Below, piece by piece: positions 44,694-56,726 of a stretch of DNA of 64,000 nucleotides. This stretch comes from Neurospora tetrasperma FGSC 2508 (Eukaryota > Ascomycota > Sordariomycetes > Sordariales > Sordariaceae). Positions within the stretch are counted from its first letter, which is position 1. Every line of letters starts with the position of its first letter. A program made the position numbers and the translations under genes. The stretch covers positions 2,099,631-2,163,630 of the forward strand of contig NW_009799101.1 of assembly GCF_000213175.1 (NCBI RefSeq), written 5' to 3'. Under the pieces are notes generated by a model. It was not told the origin of the DNA. It worked only from the letters and a program-made list of their open reading frames with translations, and made no database searches.

Positions 44694-46949
44694 AGAGAAG
44701 CAGGTTGTAAGGGGACGTTGTCACATAAAATGGCGTTAGGAGGGTGTACCATAAACATGTTCATGCAGGTTTTCAGTGAATCAAGTGATGAGTGTGCCCG
44801 GAGGATTGATCATAAAAAAAAAGCGATAGTTGCAACATCCTCCGTCGAGTAAACAACTTACATATACATAGAAACCAGCTCACCGGGTTCATGACGGGTG
44901 TCAATGATCAATCAGCCAACCTTACTTTTCCCGATCAGCCATGCCCATCTTTCCACCATCTTTATTTTACGAGCGCCTATCCACTTGATCGCCACTTCAG
45001 GCACATGTTTTCATAGCTTCATCAAGAAATTCCAAGATACCAAACCGTGAACACTTCAATAGTCCCTTCCAACCCAATACATTAACCTAGAGGTACTTAG
45101 CGAAACGGCCAACATAGCGAAAGGGTGTTTAGCGTTGTCTATTATAACACGTGCCCGTCAAGCATTACACGTATTGAGTTGAAGGACTTGTGGAAAAGAC
45201 ATCTTACCGTAATTGTACGAGAGCCGACTGAGGAAACCCATGTTAGGGTTGACCATAATGATGGGAAAAGAAAAAGAAAGAAGTTTGCTTTCCCAATGTC
45301 TTGAGCATACAGACAGCCCTGGACATACACCGCCAAACTCAGTTACACATTAAGCCAAATTTACAACAAAGATGGTTTCGATGGACGCCATAATTCGCAT
45401 GGTACTTATGATTGGCTTTAGGTAAAGAGCCGTTGTTGTTTTGTAGCTGGACCTGCGGAGCTTGCTGCATGCCTGCCTCTTCTAGGCAATCTTTCAGGCA
45501 TTTCGCAGACAAGCACCGTACAGTTGGAGCCGGCATATGATGAATAAGTTTTAAATTGCCGGCCTTGAGATTGCTTTGGCAGCTATACTTGTGATGAGAA
45601 CTACGGCGAGGTGAAGCCACTGCAGTGAATCATGAACTCGAAGCTTCGCCAGCCTACTCTTTGAGTACCAGTACGCACCGGCAGTTCCATGCTTGGACTG
45701 GACGCCTGTAGGCATCATATACACCATCTATGCCATCACTCTCTGCATATCTCTAACAGCCAGGAAAAGCTAGAAAGCCACCGCCTCTCTGGGTGATACC
45801 ATTAATTGAGTCTGAGTTTGGCCTCCGACTACTATCAGCTGTGTGTGGTCCGCGTATGCTCCATGTACCACGTCAAGTCAGGCATATCATATCAAAGTGT
45901 GAACATGATCTGATTGGAGCATTCAAGGTTCCGATAGGCGGACAAACGATGAAACAACCTATGTCAAGAAGAGAGGTAATCAAGATGAGGCAGACATCTT
46001 GAACTGGTAGGGTCCTAAGCCATATGTAAAACAAGCCACCATTTACTATACAACCACTACCACCACCAAGATGTAGGTCTAGCCTCTTGACCGCCCGGTG
46101 TTGGGTTGGGTGTCCAAAGAAAACGCTTGGCAAGACATTGGTGGTTTCACGGCCGCGAGAGGGAGGGGAAATATTTTGTGCTTGAACACTGATAATGGCA
46201 GCGTCGTCTCCTGTCATGTGTTTGGCTGATGGCATCTCCAGGTCATCAGCTTAGAGATTTTAACTGAGCAAGCAAAGCTCTTGATGGCTGGCTGGCTGGC
46301 CGGGCCTTGGCCTTCGGAAATATGGGAGTTGTTGGCGGGGAGTATCTATATATGGGCCATTCGCTTCCTGACTGGCTGTTGTCGTCACCTCATGGTTGCG
46401 CAGTGAGATGATGTCGGTAAAGGCGAGGCTGTCACCCTCGTCCTCTTGTTTCTCAGTTATACTCCTACTGCTCGGACTGAAATGCTGCTGGCGAAGCATG
46501 AGGCGTAACGGGATGGCTCAAGATCCGCCAAGCTGGGTAAATGCTTGTTGCTTGTTCACGGATCCGAAGATGGTACTAGGATTTGGGTACAGGTCCCCAA
46601 ACCGAACACCGCTCGGAGACAAAGATATGCAGTGCATTGTTGCGCAACATGACCATTCGATCATACATGAGGCAATAACCTTGTGAGTTATATAGCAGAG
46701 TGCTGTATGTCAAGGGTTCAATACTTATGGGCAGAGAGAAGCAATAGGGCAGGATAACAAGACCTGACCCACGTACTTGCCCCGCCGTTCCTCGTATTCT
46801 GACGGAGCTTGTGAATCATTGGGAGGGAAAGGACCCTCATTTTGTCGAGAAGACGATAACTGGCCGCTTGGTACGTGTATAACCACGAGTGCCGTGAGAG
46901 CGTGAGTGCTGTGGGGGGCCGGCCGACGAAAGCCGACGCCGTAGGTGTG

Positions 46950-46989
<40 letters not shown>

Positions 46990-47730
46990 ACGTGGACGTC
47001 ACCGTTAATCGCTGTATTACCAGGTTCAACAGTCCACTACTCCAGGCCGCCCGGCAGCATCAGAAACCGCAAAGTCTACGACCTGAAGCGTCACAACTTT
47101 GACCGGAGGATTCCGGTGATCCAGTGGTGAGCTGGTAGCTTATATTGATCGGGCAGAGCTTGGCGAGCTTCAACAGTCCAGATTGGCGATGGACATGTTT
47201 GCCTTCCGATCCGGGTTAAAAGGCACTTGCATTCAGACGGATGAGAGCATGAAAAGGACATGATACGGCGAGCGACGAAGCATGTCGTCGCCGGATGAAC
47301 AGGAGAGAAGGACTGGAACTGATCAGGAGCCAGCTTGCCAGCCACCGGCTACCAGCTACATCTACGTAGTTGTAGTAGACTTGCCACTGATGGTCCATGC
47401 TTTGGTATGTTCGGATTATGCTGCTGGAGGGCGATGACGACGATGAACATGCGGTAGAACTCGAATGCCTGTCCATGTCGAACATGGCACGGTCATAGTT
47501 CTCACCTCCAGTTCCTCCTGTGTTCCGAGCACACAAAGTCGAGGCTTTTGAGTTTGCCTTGACTGGTTGCCTTGAACATTTCAGAACTCCAGCGTCCAAC
47601 ATTCCCGTCGAACCGGTGGATTGGTAAATTCTCCGTTATCTTCCGAACATGGATCCGCTGGGAACTGTGCAAGGACGAGAAGGAAATGGGGAGGCGATCA
47701 GGGGAAGATCATGATGACGAGACGAGAATA
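44694..47730. other. Gene-poor intergenic region
   Basis: 3.0 kb without a supportable gene. Contains an A39 tract at 46950-46988. Short open frames are scattered and lack domains. Confidence 0.5.
46950..46988. repeat. Poly(A) tract of 39
   Basis: Thirty-nine consecutive A in non-coding DNA, the longest homopolymer in the window. It has no recognisable retroposed gene next to it. Confidence 0.9.
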
Positions 47731-47835
47731 CTTGGGGGGTGCTGGGCGCCAAGGCTTTTCACCCCCCTACTTGTTAAGTAGGGGGTAGCGAAAAACTGGG
47801 ACACGGTTTTAATCTTGGACATCTGGAATCTTAGC
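47731..47835. repeat. Left terminal inverted repeat (105 bp)
   Basis: Begins CTTGGGGGGTGCTGG and matches the right repeat perfectly. Contains a hairpin with a CCCCCTACTT stem. Confidence 0.93.
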
Positions 47836-48249
47836 CTTCTGCTAAGAAAATTGTTAGTAGGCTATATACAGCAACGAAAAGCACACCAGCCATTTTTTGA
47901 AAAATCTGAGAAAAATCAAGGAGGACTATAGAGTATTCAACTGACTGTTCTCAAAATTGCATCAAATTCCATTTAAGCGTTGAGGAGAAAATAGCAAGTG
48001 CGCTCCTCTTCTGCTATCTGAGTGTCAATTTGGTTTGGTGGTTGATGCATTCTAGAAGCGACGACGTTTGGTAGTTGGATAGGATCGGAAGCTACCATTC
48101 AATGAGTTATTGAGATGAATTTTCCAAACCTTAACAATTGTATTTCCTAGTCCAAATGCACCTCCTTGAATTTTGGTAGAATTTTAGAAAAAAGGTTGAT
48201 AGAGTTTTCGTTGTTGAGCCTTGCCCACTAACACAATTGTATAGTAAAC

Positions 48250-48354
48250 GCTAAGATTCCAGATGTCCAAGATTAAAACCGTGTCCCAGTTTTTCGCTAC
48301 CCCCTACTTAACAAGTAGGGGGGTGAAAAGCCTTGGCGCCCAGCACCCCCCAAG
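48250..48354. repeat. Right terminal inverted repeat (105 bp)
   Basis: Reverse complement of the left repeat with no mismatch. Ends ...CAGCACCCCCCAAG before TA. Confidence 0.93.
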
Positions 48355-48356
48355 TA

Positions 48357-51300
48357 GATGTCCGATCGTGAACAGAGTCAGCTTTTGTTTCTTTTTTTCG
48401 ATAGGTGCTAAAATAACGAACCCCTCCTGTCAGGGATCCATGTCTAAAGCGGGAGGTAGTTTGCTCTTGGGTCTTTGGGGATGGGGATGGAGGCAGAAAG
48501 AGCCCGCATCATGGCGTAATTGCATAACGTGATTAACAAGTGGATCCCACGTTTGCAGCAACCTTACGAGCTTGTTTTAAAGCTTGTCAGACTTCCCCAA
48601 AAAAAAGCTTCAATTTGATGGAAGCCTGCCACTGCCTGCCAACACCTACCCGCACTAGCCCGCACTTTATATATGTAAGTACACAACGGAATTGCTCCAC
48701 GCCGGGCTCAGATACCTACCTACCATTGAACTTGGTGTTGGCTCTAAACTGTGGCAGTAGTATCTGCCAACACAGTCAGAAACTCCCACGTTCACCGTCC
48801 GGCTGTTCTGATCTCAACAGGCTGTCACAACATGAAACTGCGTATGATGAAAGGGGGTGAAGAGAGTCGCCATATCGGGTCATCATTCCACATGAGTCGA
48901 AGATTTCGGAACATTTCCAGAACTCACTGACGTTTTGCTAGTTGTTATCCCTGAGATCGCTCGATATCCAGCTATCCTTTTCGTTGATTATACCTGAATG
49001 GCCGCCCTGTGCCCCTCAGTCAAATCAGTCAGCATCATGACTCCTGTTGTCTCAATTGGACCCTTGCGTTCCTGAGCCTGTCCCTGGGCGTCCCCCAAGT
49101 GAGACAACACGTAAGGGGCATACAGCTTGCAAGACCAAAGAGGCTAGGCCGATCTAGGTAGGTATGTAGGTAGGTCTCTGAATGGTCAAGCACGGAAAGA
49201 TAGCATGGGTAAAACCTTGAATCGCAACCACTACATATTAATAAACGTTATTTCATCTGGCCACCGACCGACGATGAATTGACATTACTTGTTGAGATGA
49301 CACGGTGGATGGCGTATGGACTAATGTTACAGATCTGCGCATATAACATTATCTGCCAAAGCAAGCGGAGTCGGCAGAGCCGTTGATCGAGCTGCCGCTG
49401 GCGTTGCGAAATGCGGCGAACGTGAATGTGATTGCATTGTCCACGCTGGCGGGGTTGAATGTCGAGACGTTGAGTTCGACTTTGGCCCGGAACCATGCAG
49501 ATGGTACTCTACCTACTTGGAGCCGTGACTGTACTTACAGTACAGTAACTTACTGTACTCTGTGTACTGCAGTCCGTAACGGAAAGGCAGTCACCCTCCC
49601 GCACCTGCCCATTCCTACCTAGGTCTACGGCACTGCGCGGTCCTGTCCTGCGGTCGTAATGCATCTATATAGACTGATCCCTACCTTATGTTTAAGTTGG
49701 TTGTAGGCAGATGGAGTTGTGGCCGATTCCGAAACAGCAAGAGCCTTTTGACTTTGCGAATTGATAATATCCATCGGTGTTGGCTGGTATAAACATCGGA
49801 ATGTTGCCCCCCCCCCCATGGTTAGATTAAGTATAGTACCAGTCTGGAGCATTGTTCCCGATTAAGCCGCGGCAGTGCCTGGTGACCCGTTCGGCCTCGT
49901 CCCTGATGATCACGACATTCCTGTCGCACAAAGAAAAGTCGACGAGCCGAACTCCAGATCTGGCCGACCGATTAAGTATTCCGGATGGAGACGAAGACGA
50001 GACAGAAGTCGTTGAGATGTGGTACACCAAGAGGTGGTCGGGCCGCAGAGGGGTCACATACTATTGCGCGCTCACTCAGGATACCACCACAGCACCACCC
50101 ATCCACTTCTTGGCAGCCGATACGATATCCTCCATATGTACTGGCGCCTCATTCATCTTTCCACAGCGCCATAAACGGCATGGTTGATCTTGCAGCAGAA
50201 AGGCGCAAAATTATTGTTGACTGGTGGACTGGCCGTCGCCTTCAATGTCGCAAGCGCCTTGACACGCGTTGGCAACGACTCTTGCATACTCCGCTCGCGC
50301 GATCCCACGATACCCGGAGGTTGAAGGCTCGATGCGACTTAATCGGCCCTCATATCGCGCTGGCCTGGTCTCAATGACACGGCAGCCACTGTGCAAGAGT
50401 GCTTGGGGAAACAACACGGGGGTCACCACCGCAGACTCACGCGCAACGGCGAGAAATCGAAGTCGGAATCCGCCCGGGACTCCAGGTTTGGGGACCCCTT
50501 GCTCGTTCCACACGTTTTTTTTCTTTGTTTCCTCACGGTATTTTATTCCTCCGCCACGTTCTAGGGACTTGATTGACCACGTTATTGCCGATAATACCTT
50601 TGCTATCGGCTGACCCAACAGATATAGCAAAGCCCAAGCTGATCACCACCAGATCATGGCAGCAAAGAGGTCCATGAATGAACAAAGGATGGATGATATT
50701 TTATGCCTATCCACCACCACTGCAGCACACCACATTGCGGACACCACCGCAGGCTGGGCAGCTCAGCGGAATGTTGGCTGTAGCAACGGACCTGGTTAGC
50801 GCGACCTTGGGGAGCGCTGATGAGCCTAGCCAATCGCACAATTTCGGCTCGCATGCCCCCGTTAGAATAGGTATGTATGGAATCGTGAAGACACCCGAGG
50901 CCGCGAGCGAAAGGACTTTTTCTGGGGTTCAGGCCAGTTATAGGGTACCTCAACCCTGCATGTCCTCTTTTTGGTGATGACGACGCAGTCGATGGCGGCG
51001 CGTTGCGGCAATATCAAGCGGCTGTTAAGTGCCAATGAAGGCCCATGTTAAGATGAGATGGTGGTAGCGAAGACCTTGACTTCTGCAACTTCTCCCTACT
51101 GAGAGCAAGCGAGAACACGAGGAAAGAGCAACGAAGGGAAAGCAGATGATCAGTCAAGTTCTTGCATGCCCGGGTTCCCAAGGGTTTGATAGCTGTCTGT
51201 CTCCCTTTCTTGACACTGGTTAGTTCTGTCCTTGTCTTCCACCAAGCAGCCGTTCCTTTCGCTTTCTCATCCGCCGCTTCCAAGCACCTTGGTGTATTGT

Positions 51301-53773
51301 TATGTCTGGTCATCTCGAACCAACGACGACGAATTTGCACCACAAACTTGCAGCAAGCTAGAATCTGGACGGGCTCGTTGCGATTCAGATTGCAGTAGCA
51401 GCGCTCATCATGTAACAACATGTACGCATCCTTCCCCCTCCCAGTCGCTAGATGGAAATTTCCTGATATGCCCGTGTATACACGGCATCGTCTCGATTTT
51501 GCCTCCAACGGCCGACCGATCCATCGATCGGACACATGAGTCTGGAGTCCCTGGCGACGGGAGCAACATGCAAAGGTGAGGCAAGACAGAAATCGGTTGC
51601 AATTTTTTCCCTTCCTTTTTGGGGTGCGGTAAAGGGACGGATCAGGAAGACATCGTGCCAGAACGTGAATTAGAAATCTACGTCGTAGTGGCCCAAGAGG
51701 AAGAGATTACGGAAATAATATATGAAGCTGAAGGCGCTTCCACTCCCTTGATATTCACCAGTGCCTTTCCAGATAAGCGTCTTTGTGCTTCGGGTGGGTC
51801 ATGTCCGGTTGCTAAAATTGCGTGTAATTGAAGATGGAAGCGCAGTGGTGTTGTTTGGACTTTGCCGTGGACGCTACCAAAGTCATTGCCAAGTTAAAAG
51901 GCGGTGCCCTGCTATGCCTGCAGTGCGTGTCTCAAAAGTATTGCGCCGGAGCATCTGAACAAATGAAACCGAAAGAAAAAGAACCTACCTTCCTTAAGAG
52001 GTGTCCATTTACATCGATCATAGATCTTGAGGTTGCCAATGTCCTTGAACGCCTTCCGGATTATGTTAGAACACCGTGACGGTGTCTTGGTCCTCCCACA
52101 GAGTCAACCTGGATGGATACCTATGGAAGGGACAGTAAAGGTATGTAAACACCGGAGCCAAGGGCCATCAGGTTGGCGTCTACTAGACTTGATATGGAAG
52201 ATGGACTGGCGTAACAATGAATTGCTGTTGTTGCGAACGGTATTGTTACTGTACCATGCGTTGCAACACTAGGAAGCTCCGCTATTTCCCATACAAATCC
52301 TAGTGCAGATGACAGGGGGCATCGGGTCCACCTCTGAATGCCCGTTTCCCGAGAAAGTCGAGAGGAGAAAACGGCCCATCAGTCCAGGGCATCCACCAGG
52401 GCATCCACTCTCCTGTCCATCATTAGCCATTGAGGTTCTGTTCCGTTGACACTGGCCTGCACGCTCCATCCCTCTCCCACCCAAGTCCCAACTCTCCGTT
52501 GTTGCCCGTCCGCTGTGCCCTCTCGCGCATCCACGCTCCCACTGCTCGCTCCTCCACAGACATTTTGCAGTGAGTGGTGCAGTTGTCACCCGTCAAAACC
52601 TCCATTTTCTCATCTCCATCCCATCTGCCCCCCAATCGTCATCTGTCTCTCGTTCTTGCGCCGCTTCCCTCCATCTCCCCTGCGGTTTTGTTTGGGTCTG
52701 GGCTTGTTGAGTCGACATACGTTTGTTTACTTCCCCGGGTTTTTCTCTTATTTTTCTCGCGCTGAGGTTGGGGCTGCCCTGCCCTGACCTGACACAGAGT
52801 TGAGTTTGGTTAACTCTCTCCGTCCGGCCCTTCTGTTCTGCACAAGAGGTTCCTGTGCTTCCCTGCATGCCTTTACATATCTGGAGTGCCTACCTTACCT
52901 TTCAACAGCAGCACGCTTGACACAGGCACAAGCATAAGCACCAGTCACCACTACCGGGCCTCTACCGCGCAACGAAACGGCCTCAGTTCAGCCAACCTCA
53001 ACTTCCATCTCAAGTGCCTCGCCCTTCGTTTGGGCAAGGCCCCTTCTTTCTCGAATTTCCGCCCTCCACTTCCCTCCTCCCGGTCGTGGACCTTTTGCCT
53101 TCTCCGACTCTTCCGTCCAATCTGCTATCTTGTCGCCTTTTTTGGTCGTCTACTACTTCTTCGCAACGACTCTTGGTGTTTGTGTTCCTGCTCTCGAGCT
53201 TCACAAAAGGAATAAAGGAAGAGCGAAAAAAAAAAAAGAAAGGACTTGGCCGACGACACTCCGCAACAACCGCGGAAATCTAAGATTCGACTGCCTGAGA
53301 GACTCTTCGAGAGCTCCACCGAATCGCTTCTCTCCTCCACTATCTGCGTCGACCGTTCTAGTAACCCGGACATCTGATCATCCCCCATGCTTTCGCTCCA
53401 ACAACCGACCATCTTCCGGTGTCAATCGTGACATTTGCCTGCGCCCATCCTCCGTCGCACTTATCGCTGTGGGCGGGTCGTGACAGACTCGACTTTGTAC
53501 AGAAGGGCAAGACGTCCACGGTGATAGTGGACTTCTTCCCTGCCACATCAACAACCCATCTTCTTCCCCCCCTCCCTTGGCCGCAGGCGTCCCTCGCTTT
53601 ATAGTAACAATTGTTCTCCCAATCATTTTTCCCCCCCAAAATCCCTATCCCCTCAAACAAGTCTGCTTCGTTCGAGGTCGAACACAAATCCTCTCGCCTC
53701 TATCAGCGGCGGAAAAAGGTAGGTGCCAGTACCCAAACAAAACATCACCACTCTACCCTTAGCACTGCCGCCA
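48357..53773. other. Gene-poor intergenic region and probable BNI4-like 5' leader
   Basis: 5.4 kb without a supportable protein gene. A palindromic cluster of TACTGTAC/GTACAGTA motifs lies at about 49526-49575 and a C11 run at 49807-49817. From about 52440 the plus strand becomes strongly pyrimidine-rich, typical of fungal promoters and long leaders. The mRNA start of the downstream gene cannot be fixed from sequence alone. Confidence 0.5.
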
Positions 53774-53878
53774 ATGTCAAGGAGTCCCGTCAATCACAAC
53801 AAGAGCCCTGACGCCGCATCTCCCAACACAACCTACCAATTCGCCATTTTGTCAGACAGCCTTGCGACAACAACTTAA
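53774..53878 (+). promoter_or_regulatory. Upstream ORF 1 (34 codons) of the BNI4-like gene
   Basis: ATG in context CCAATGT, ending in TAA. It lies 219 bp upstream of the main ATG. Relevance depends on the mRNA including it; an intron in the leader could remove it. Confidence 0.4.
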
Positions 53879-53884
53879 ACCCCT

Positions 53885-53905
53885 ATGCCATTTCGCTTTT
53901 CCTAG
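53885..53905 (+). promoter_or_regulatory. Upstream ORF 2 (6 codons) of the BNI4-like gene
   Basis: A short frame from ATG to TAG, 6 bp after upstream ORF 1. Confidence 0.4.
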
Positions 53906-53940
53906 TTCTTCTTGTCAAACCTGACTTCGTTTCGCGGAAG

Positions 53941-53976
53941 ATGCTAATGCCTGCCGTAACCAGATTTCCTCGTTAG
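53941..53976 (+). promoter_or_regulatory. Upstream ORF 3 (11 codons) of the BNI4-like gene
   Basis: A short frame with two in-frame ATGs, ending in TAG 120 bp before the main ATG. Confidence 0.4.
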
Positions 53977-54096
53977 CGAAAGGCTCCACTGTTACTTTCC
54001 TTGAAATCACACCATCTCCTTGGTTCAGTTACAAGTACCGTTCAACGTCCTGATTCACCTCACGGCGGCGGGACGACAGATCGCTCAGGTTTGACA

Positions 54097-56726
54097 ATGG
54101 CTGCTTTGGTGCAAGGCTATCCCCGGCAATCTGGGACTGCTACCATGCTTCAGACAAGACCGGCCTCCTCCACCGGCATCATCCAGCCTGCCCAGTCGCA
54201 GTCAAATCCACAATATGGTCACAACATGTCCCAGAGAAACAGTATACACGGGATGTCTGGTGTGGTCGGCGCACCAGTGGTGTACCGTCAAGCTTCTGGC
54301 TCTGTGCAACAATACGCTTTTACCAACGCGCCAGCTCTCAACCACGCAACACATCACCACCAATTCAGGCAACACCGTACCTCGTCAACACCATCCGTTC
54401 CCCAAGTACAGAACTTTGATCAGTCTGGCGCGCAGACCCGATACCAATCCAGCAACTCCATGACAAATCTTCCCAGCCCTGCAACTATCAATGGGCAATC
54501 AGCCGGCGGTTCGAGAGACGATTCGGTCATTTCAGTGGGCAGTAGCAGGAGAGTCGCTCCTTTACCTCGGCCTCATTCGGCGCATCTGGGCGAAACCTTC
54601 TCGGTACCTCTGATTGCTTCCGCGGGGCCGCCCAAAGTGTCGCCAGAGAGGTATCGCCGGCCAGCGCAACGGGCGAATGAAACAGCACCAACCATGTCAA
54701 ACACATCGGAGCACAAGAGCGGTATGCTGCGCGGTCCAAACGGAGCGCTCCCACACCGGCCAAATAGCTTCACAGGTGCAATGGGGGGCTCAGCGGTCGA
54801 TGACATGCTTCTCCCTCATGGTCAAGTCCGAGAGGATGTCAAGAGAGCCAGGAGACGCAGCATGCCTGCATTGGATTCCGCCGGTCTTGCGATGCCCCTA
54901 GCCCCGCTCTACGCCGCTCAGCTCACCGACGTGTCCTCAAAGTCACGAAAGACTGGCGAAAAGGAAGCCAAATCTTCCGGACGAACGGTTAACAACTTGA
55001 GTGTTGGTCGAGTTGCTGCCCACACACGTACCAGCAGTACTGATAGCCGTTCGTCGAGCCGCAGCACTGCTAGCAGTGGAACCCGCCCAGCATCTGTAAG
55101 TTACTTCTGGATACTCATCCATATTCCCCCCATGTAAACATTGTCCAATCATATATGCAGCCGTCCAGTAGGATTCGCTAACTCAGGGTTTCTTTTTCCC
55201 AGTCTGCCAACCTCAGCGCCAATGTGGCCAACCCCACCGGAAACCCCGCTCACTCTTCTATCCCAGAACAACACCACAGCAACGGCCAAGATCACGCTCG
55301 ACTGGTCAACATCCCGCCAAGAGGATCTTCTTCCGATGCTACCAACACGAAGCGTCTTACTAACCTCTCTCCTCTCTCTAAACCCGTGGCTATGGACACT
55401 GACGCCGGACGCAACGCGACCGCTGGTGTCACCGCTGGTCGCTCGGCATCGCCGGTGAAGACGCCCTCCCCGCCGCAGGCTCATAGCCCGGCTGCGAAGC
55501 AACTAGCTGCTCTCAGCCATAACGACAGCAAGCCCAAGAGCAAGACGTCACGTCTTCGTCGGGCATTCTCATTCAGCAGTGCGTCTGAGTTCAGGAAAGC
55601 GGTCCATCATCAGGACGCCGAGAATGGCCCATCTAAACTGCATAAGGATCAGAACTCCAATGAGCCGTTGGATGCTGAGCAGGCCCGTATCGCACAGCAG
55701 CAAGAGGCAGCTGGTATTGGAAGCAACATATATGGCCCCAGGATATTTGGGGGCTCGACCGACAATCTCTCCATCTCCTCAACCGCCTCCTCAGCTTCGG
55801 TTATGATTCGCAAGATGGGACGCGGTATGAAGAAGAGCACCAGGTCACTTGCTGGACTATTCAGACCTAAGTCCGTCATTGGTGTCCCTGCTGCCGACGC
55901 AAAGGCACCAGACGCTTCGCAAGCTACAGTGTCCATGATCAATGTCGAGGCTGAAAGGGAAAGGGTGAATGTCAACGCCGACGTTCGTTCCCAAAGCGGA
56001 GGCGGTACCGGATTTCCTCGGCTTGAAAGGAACTCACTTGATGCCAGCAGAGCGCCAGGTCTTGGGACGGAGCGTGCGGGAAGCCTGGGTAGTGATGGAT
56101 CAGCTGCAAGGAAGAGCATTATCGGCGGTGAACGAGAAAGGGCCGAAGTGCTTGCTGCAGTCCGCAAGGGAATCTTGAAACGTAAGGATCTTCCATGGAT
56201 TACGCCTGTTAGCTACTGCTGACTTGACCACCGATACAGACACCAACAGCAACTCGCCGAGCCCATCTCCCCGACCTGCGGAGGGCCGAGGACTTGATGC
56301 CCCAAGTGCCATCACTGACTCTCCCAACTCCAGCGCACCCAGCACGCCAAACAATGATGATCGAGCTGGCCAAGTTCCGATCGGTAACGAGGATTATTTT
56401 GTAACAGCACTCCGCCTTCGGCAGGACACCAAAAGCGCACCTGGGACACCTCAGGGATCCATGAAGCGATGCGCCACATTCAGCCCACGGATTGCCTTCT
56501 ATGAGACGTGGCCCAGCCAGGAGTATGATCGCCGCGGTGAAATCGCCACTTGCAATCGCTTGACACCTGTGCTGGCCCAACAAATCAAAGAAGAACTCAA
56601 CAGCTTCAAGATGGTAAGTTGCAACAACCGTTGTTCATATTCGCCTTGGTCATATGCTTACCTTTGCTCTCTCACTAGGAAATGGAAGTTCACGAGAACT
56701 CTAAAATCTACACGCACTTCTTCTGA
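54097..56726 (+). CDS. BNI4: Bni4-like scaffold protein (PP1-binding, septum and chitin synthase targeting)
   Basis: Four exons (54097-55095, 55203-56181, 56240-56613, 56679-56726) join in frame to 799 aa. Most of the protein is Ser/Thr/Pro/Asn-rich and looks disordered. A short basic segment (SRLRRAFSFSSASEFRKA) lies in the middle. The C-terminal 65 residues match my recall of yeast Bni4 closely: ATFSPRIAFYETW, EYDRRGEIATCNRLTP, LAQQIKEELNSFKMEMEVHE and a final YTHFF. The last exon is only 48 bp, and its splice restores this tail exactly. In yeast, Bni4 binds the PP1 phosphatase Glc7 and tethers chitin synthase III at the bud neck; in a filamentous fungus the likely site is septa or tips. 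The ATG at 54097 is the first in-frame start with good context. Confidence 0.85.

Larger units (their letters stand above)
47731..48354. mobile_element. 624-bp foldback MITE with 105-bp perfect terminal inverted repeats
   Basis: Positions 47731-47835 and the reverse complement of 48250-48354 are identical over 105 bp. TA borders both ends (47729-47730 and 48355-48356), as in Tc1/mariner-class insertions. Inside each repeat is a further 10-bp stem with a 3-nt loop (47763-47785 and 48300-48322). Internal to the perfect repeats, 47836-47924 aligns without gaps to the reverse complement of 48161-48249 at roughly 60% identity and ends in a shared TCAAGGAGG. The 236-bp centre has no coding capacity. 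It is therefore a non-autonomous DNA element, probably moved by a transposase encoded elsewhere. Confidence 0.9.

Noticed and set aside
46950-46988. A39 tract as the tail of a processed retrogene
   Set aside because: Neither flank contains a coding or RNA sequence resembling a retroposed transcript, and no target-site duplication was seen.
48263-48532. 89-codon frame starting inside the right terminal repeat of the foldback element
   Set aside because: Its first third is just the translated inverted repeat and the rest has no domain. It is not a transposase.
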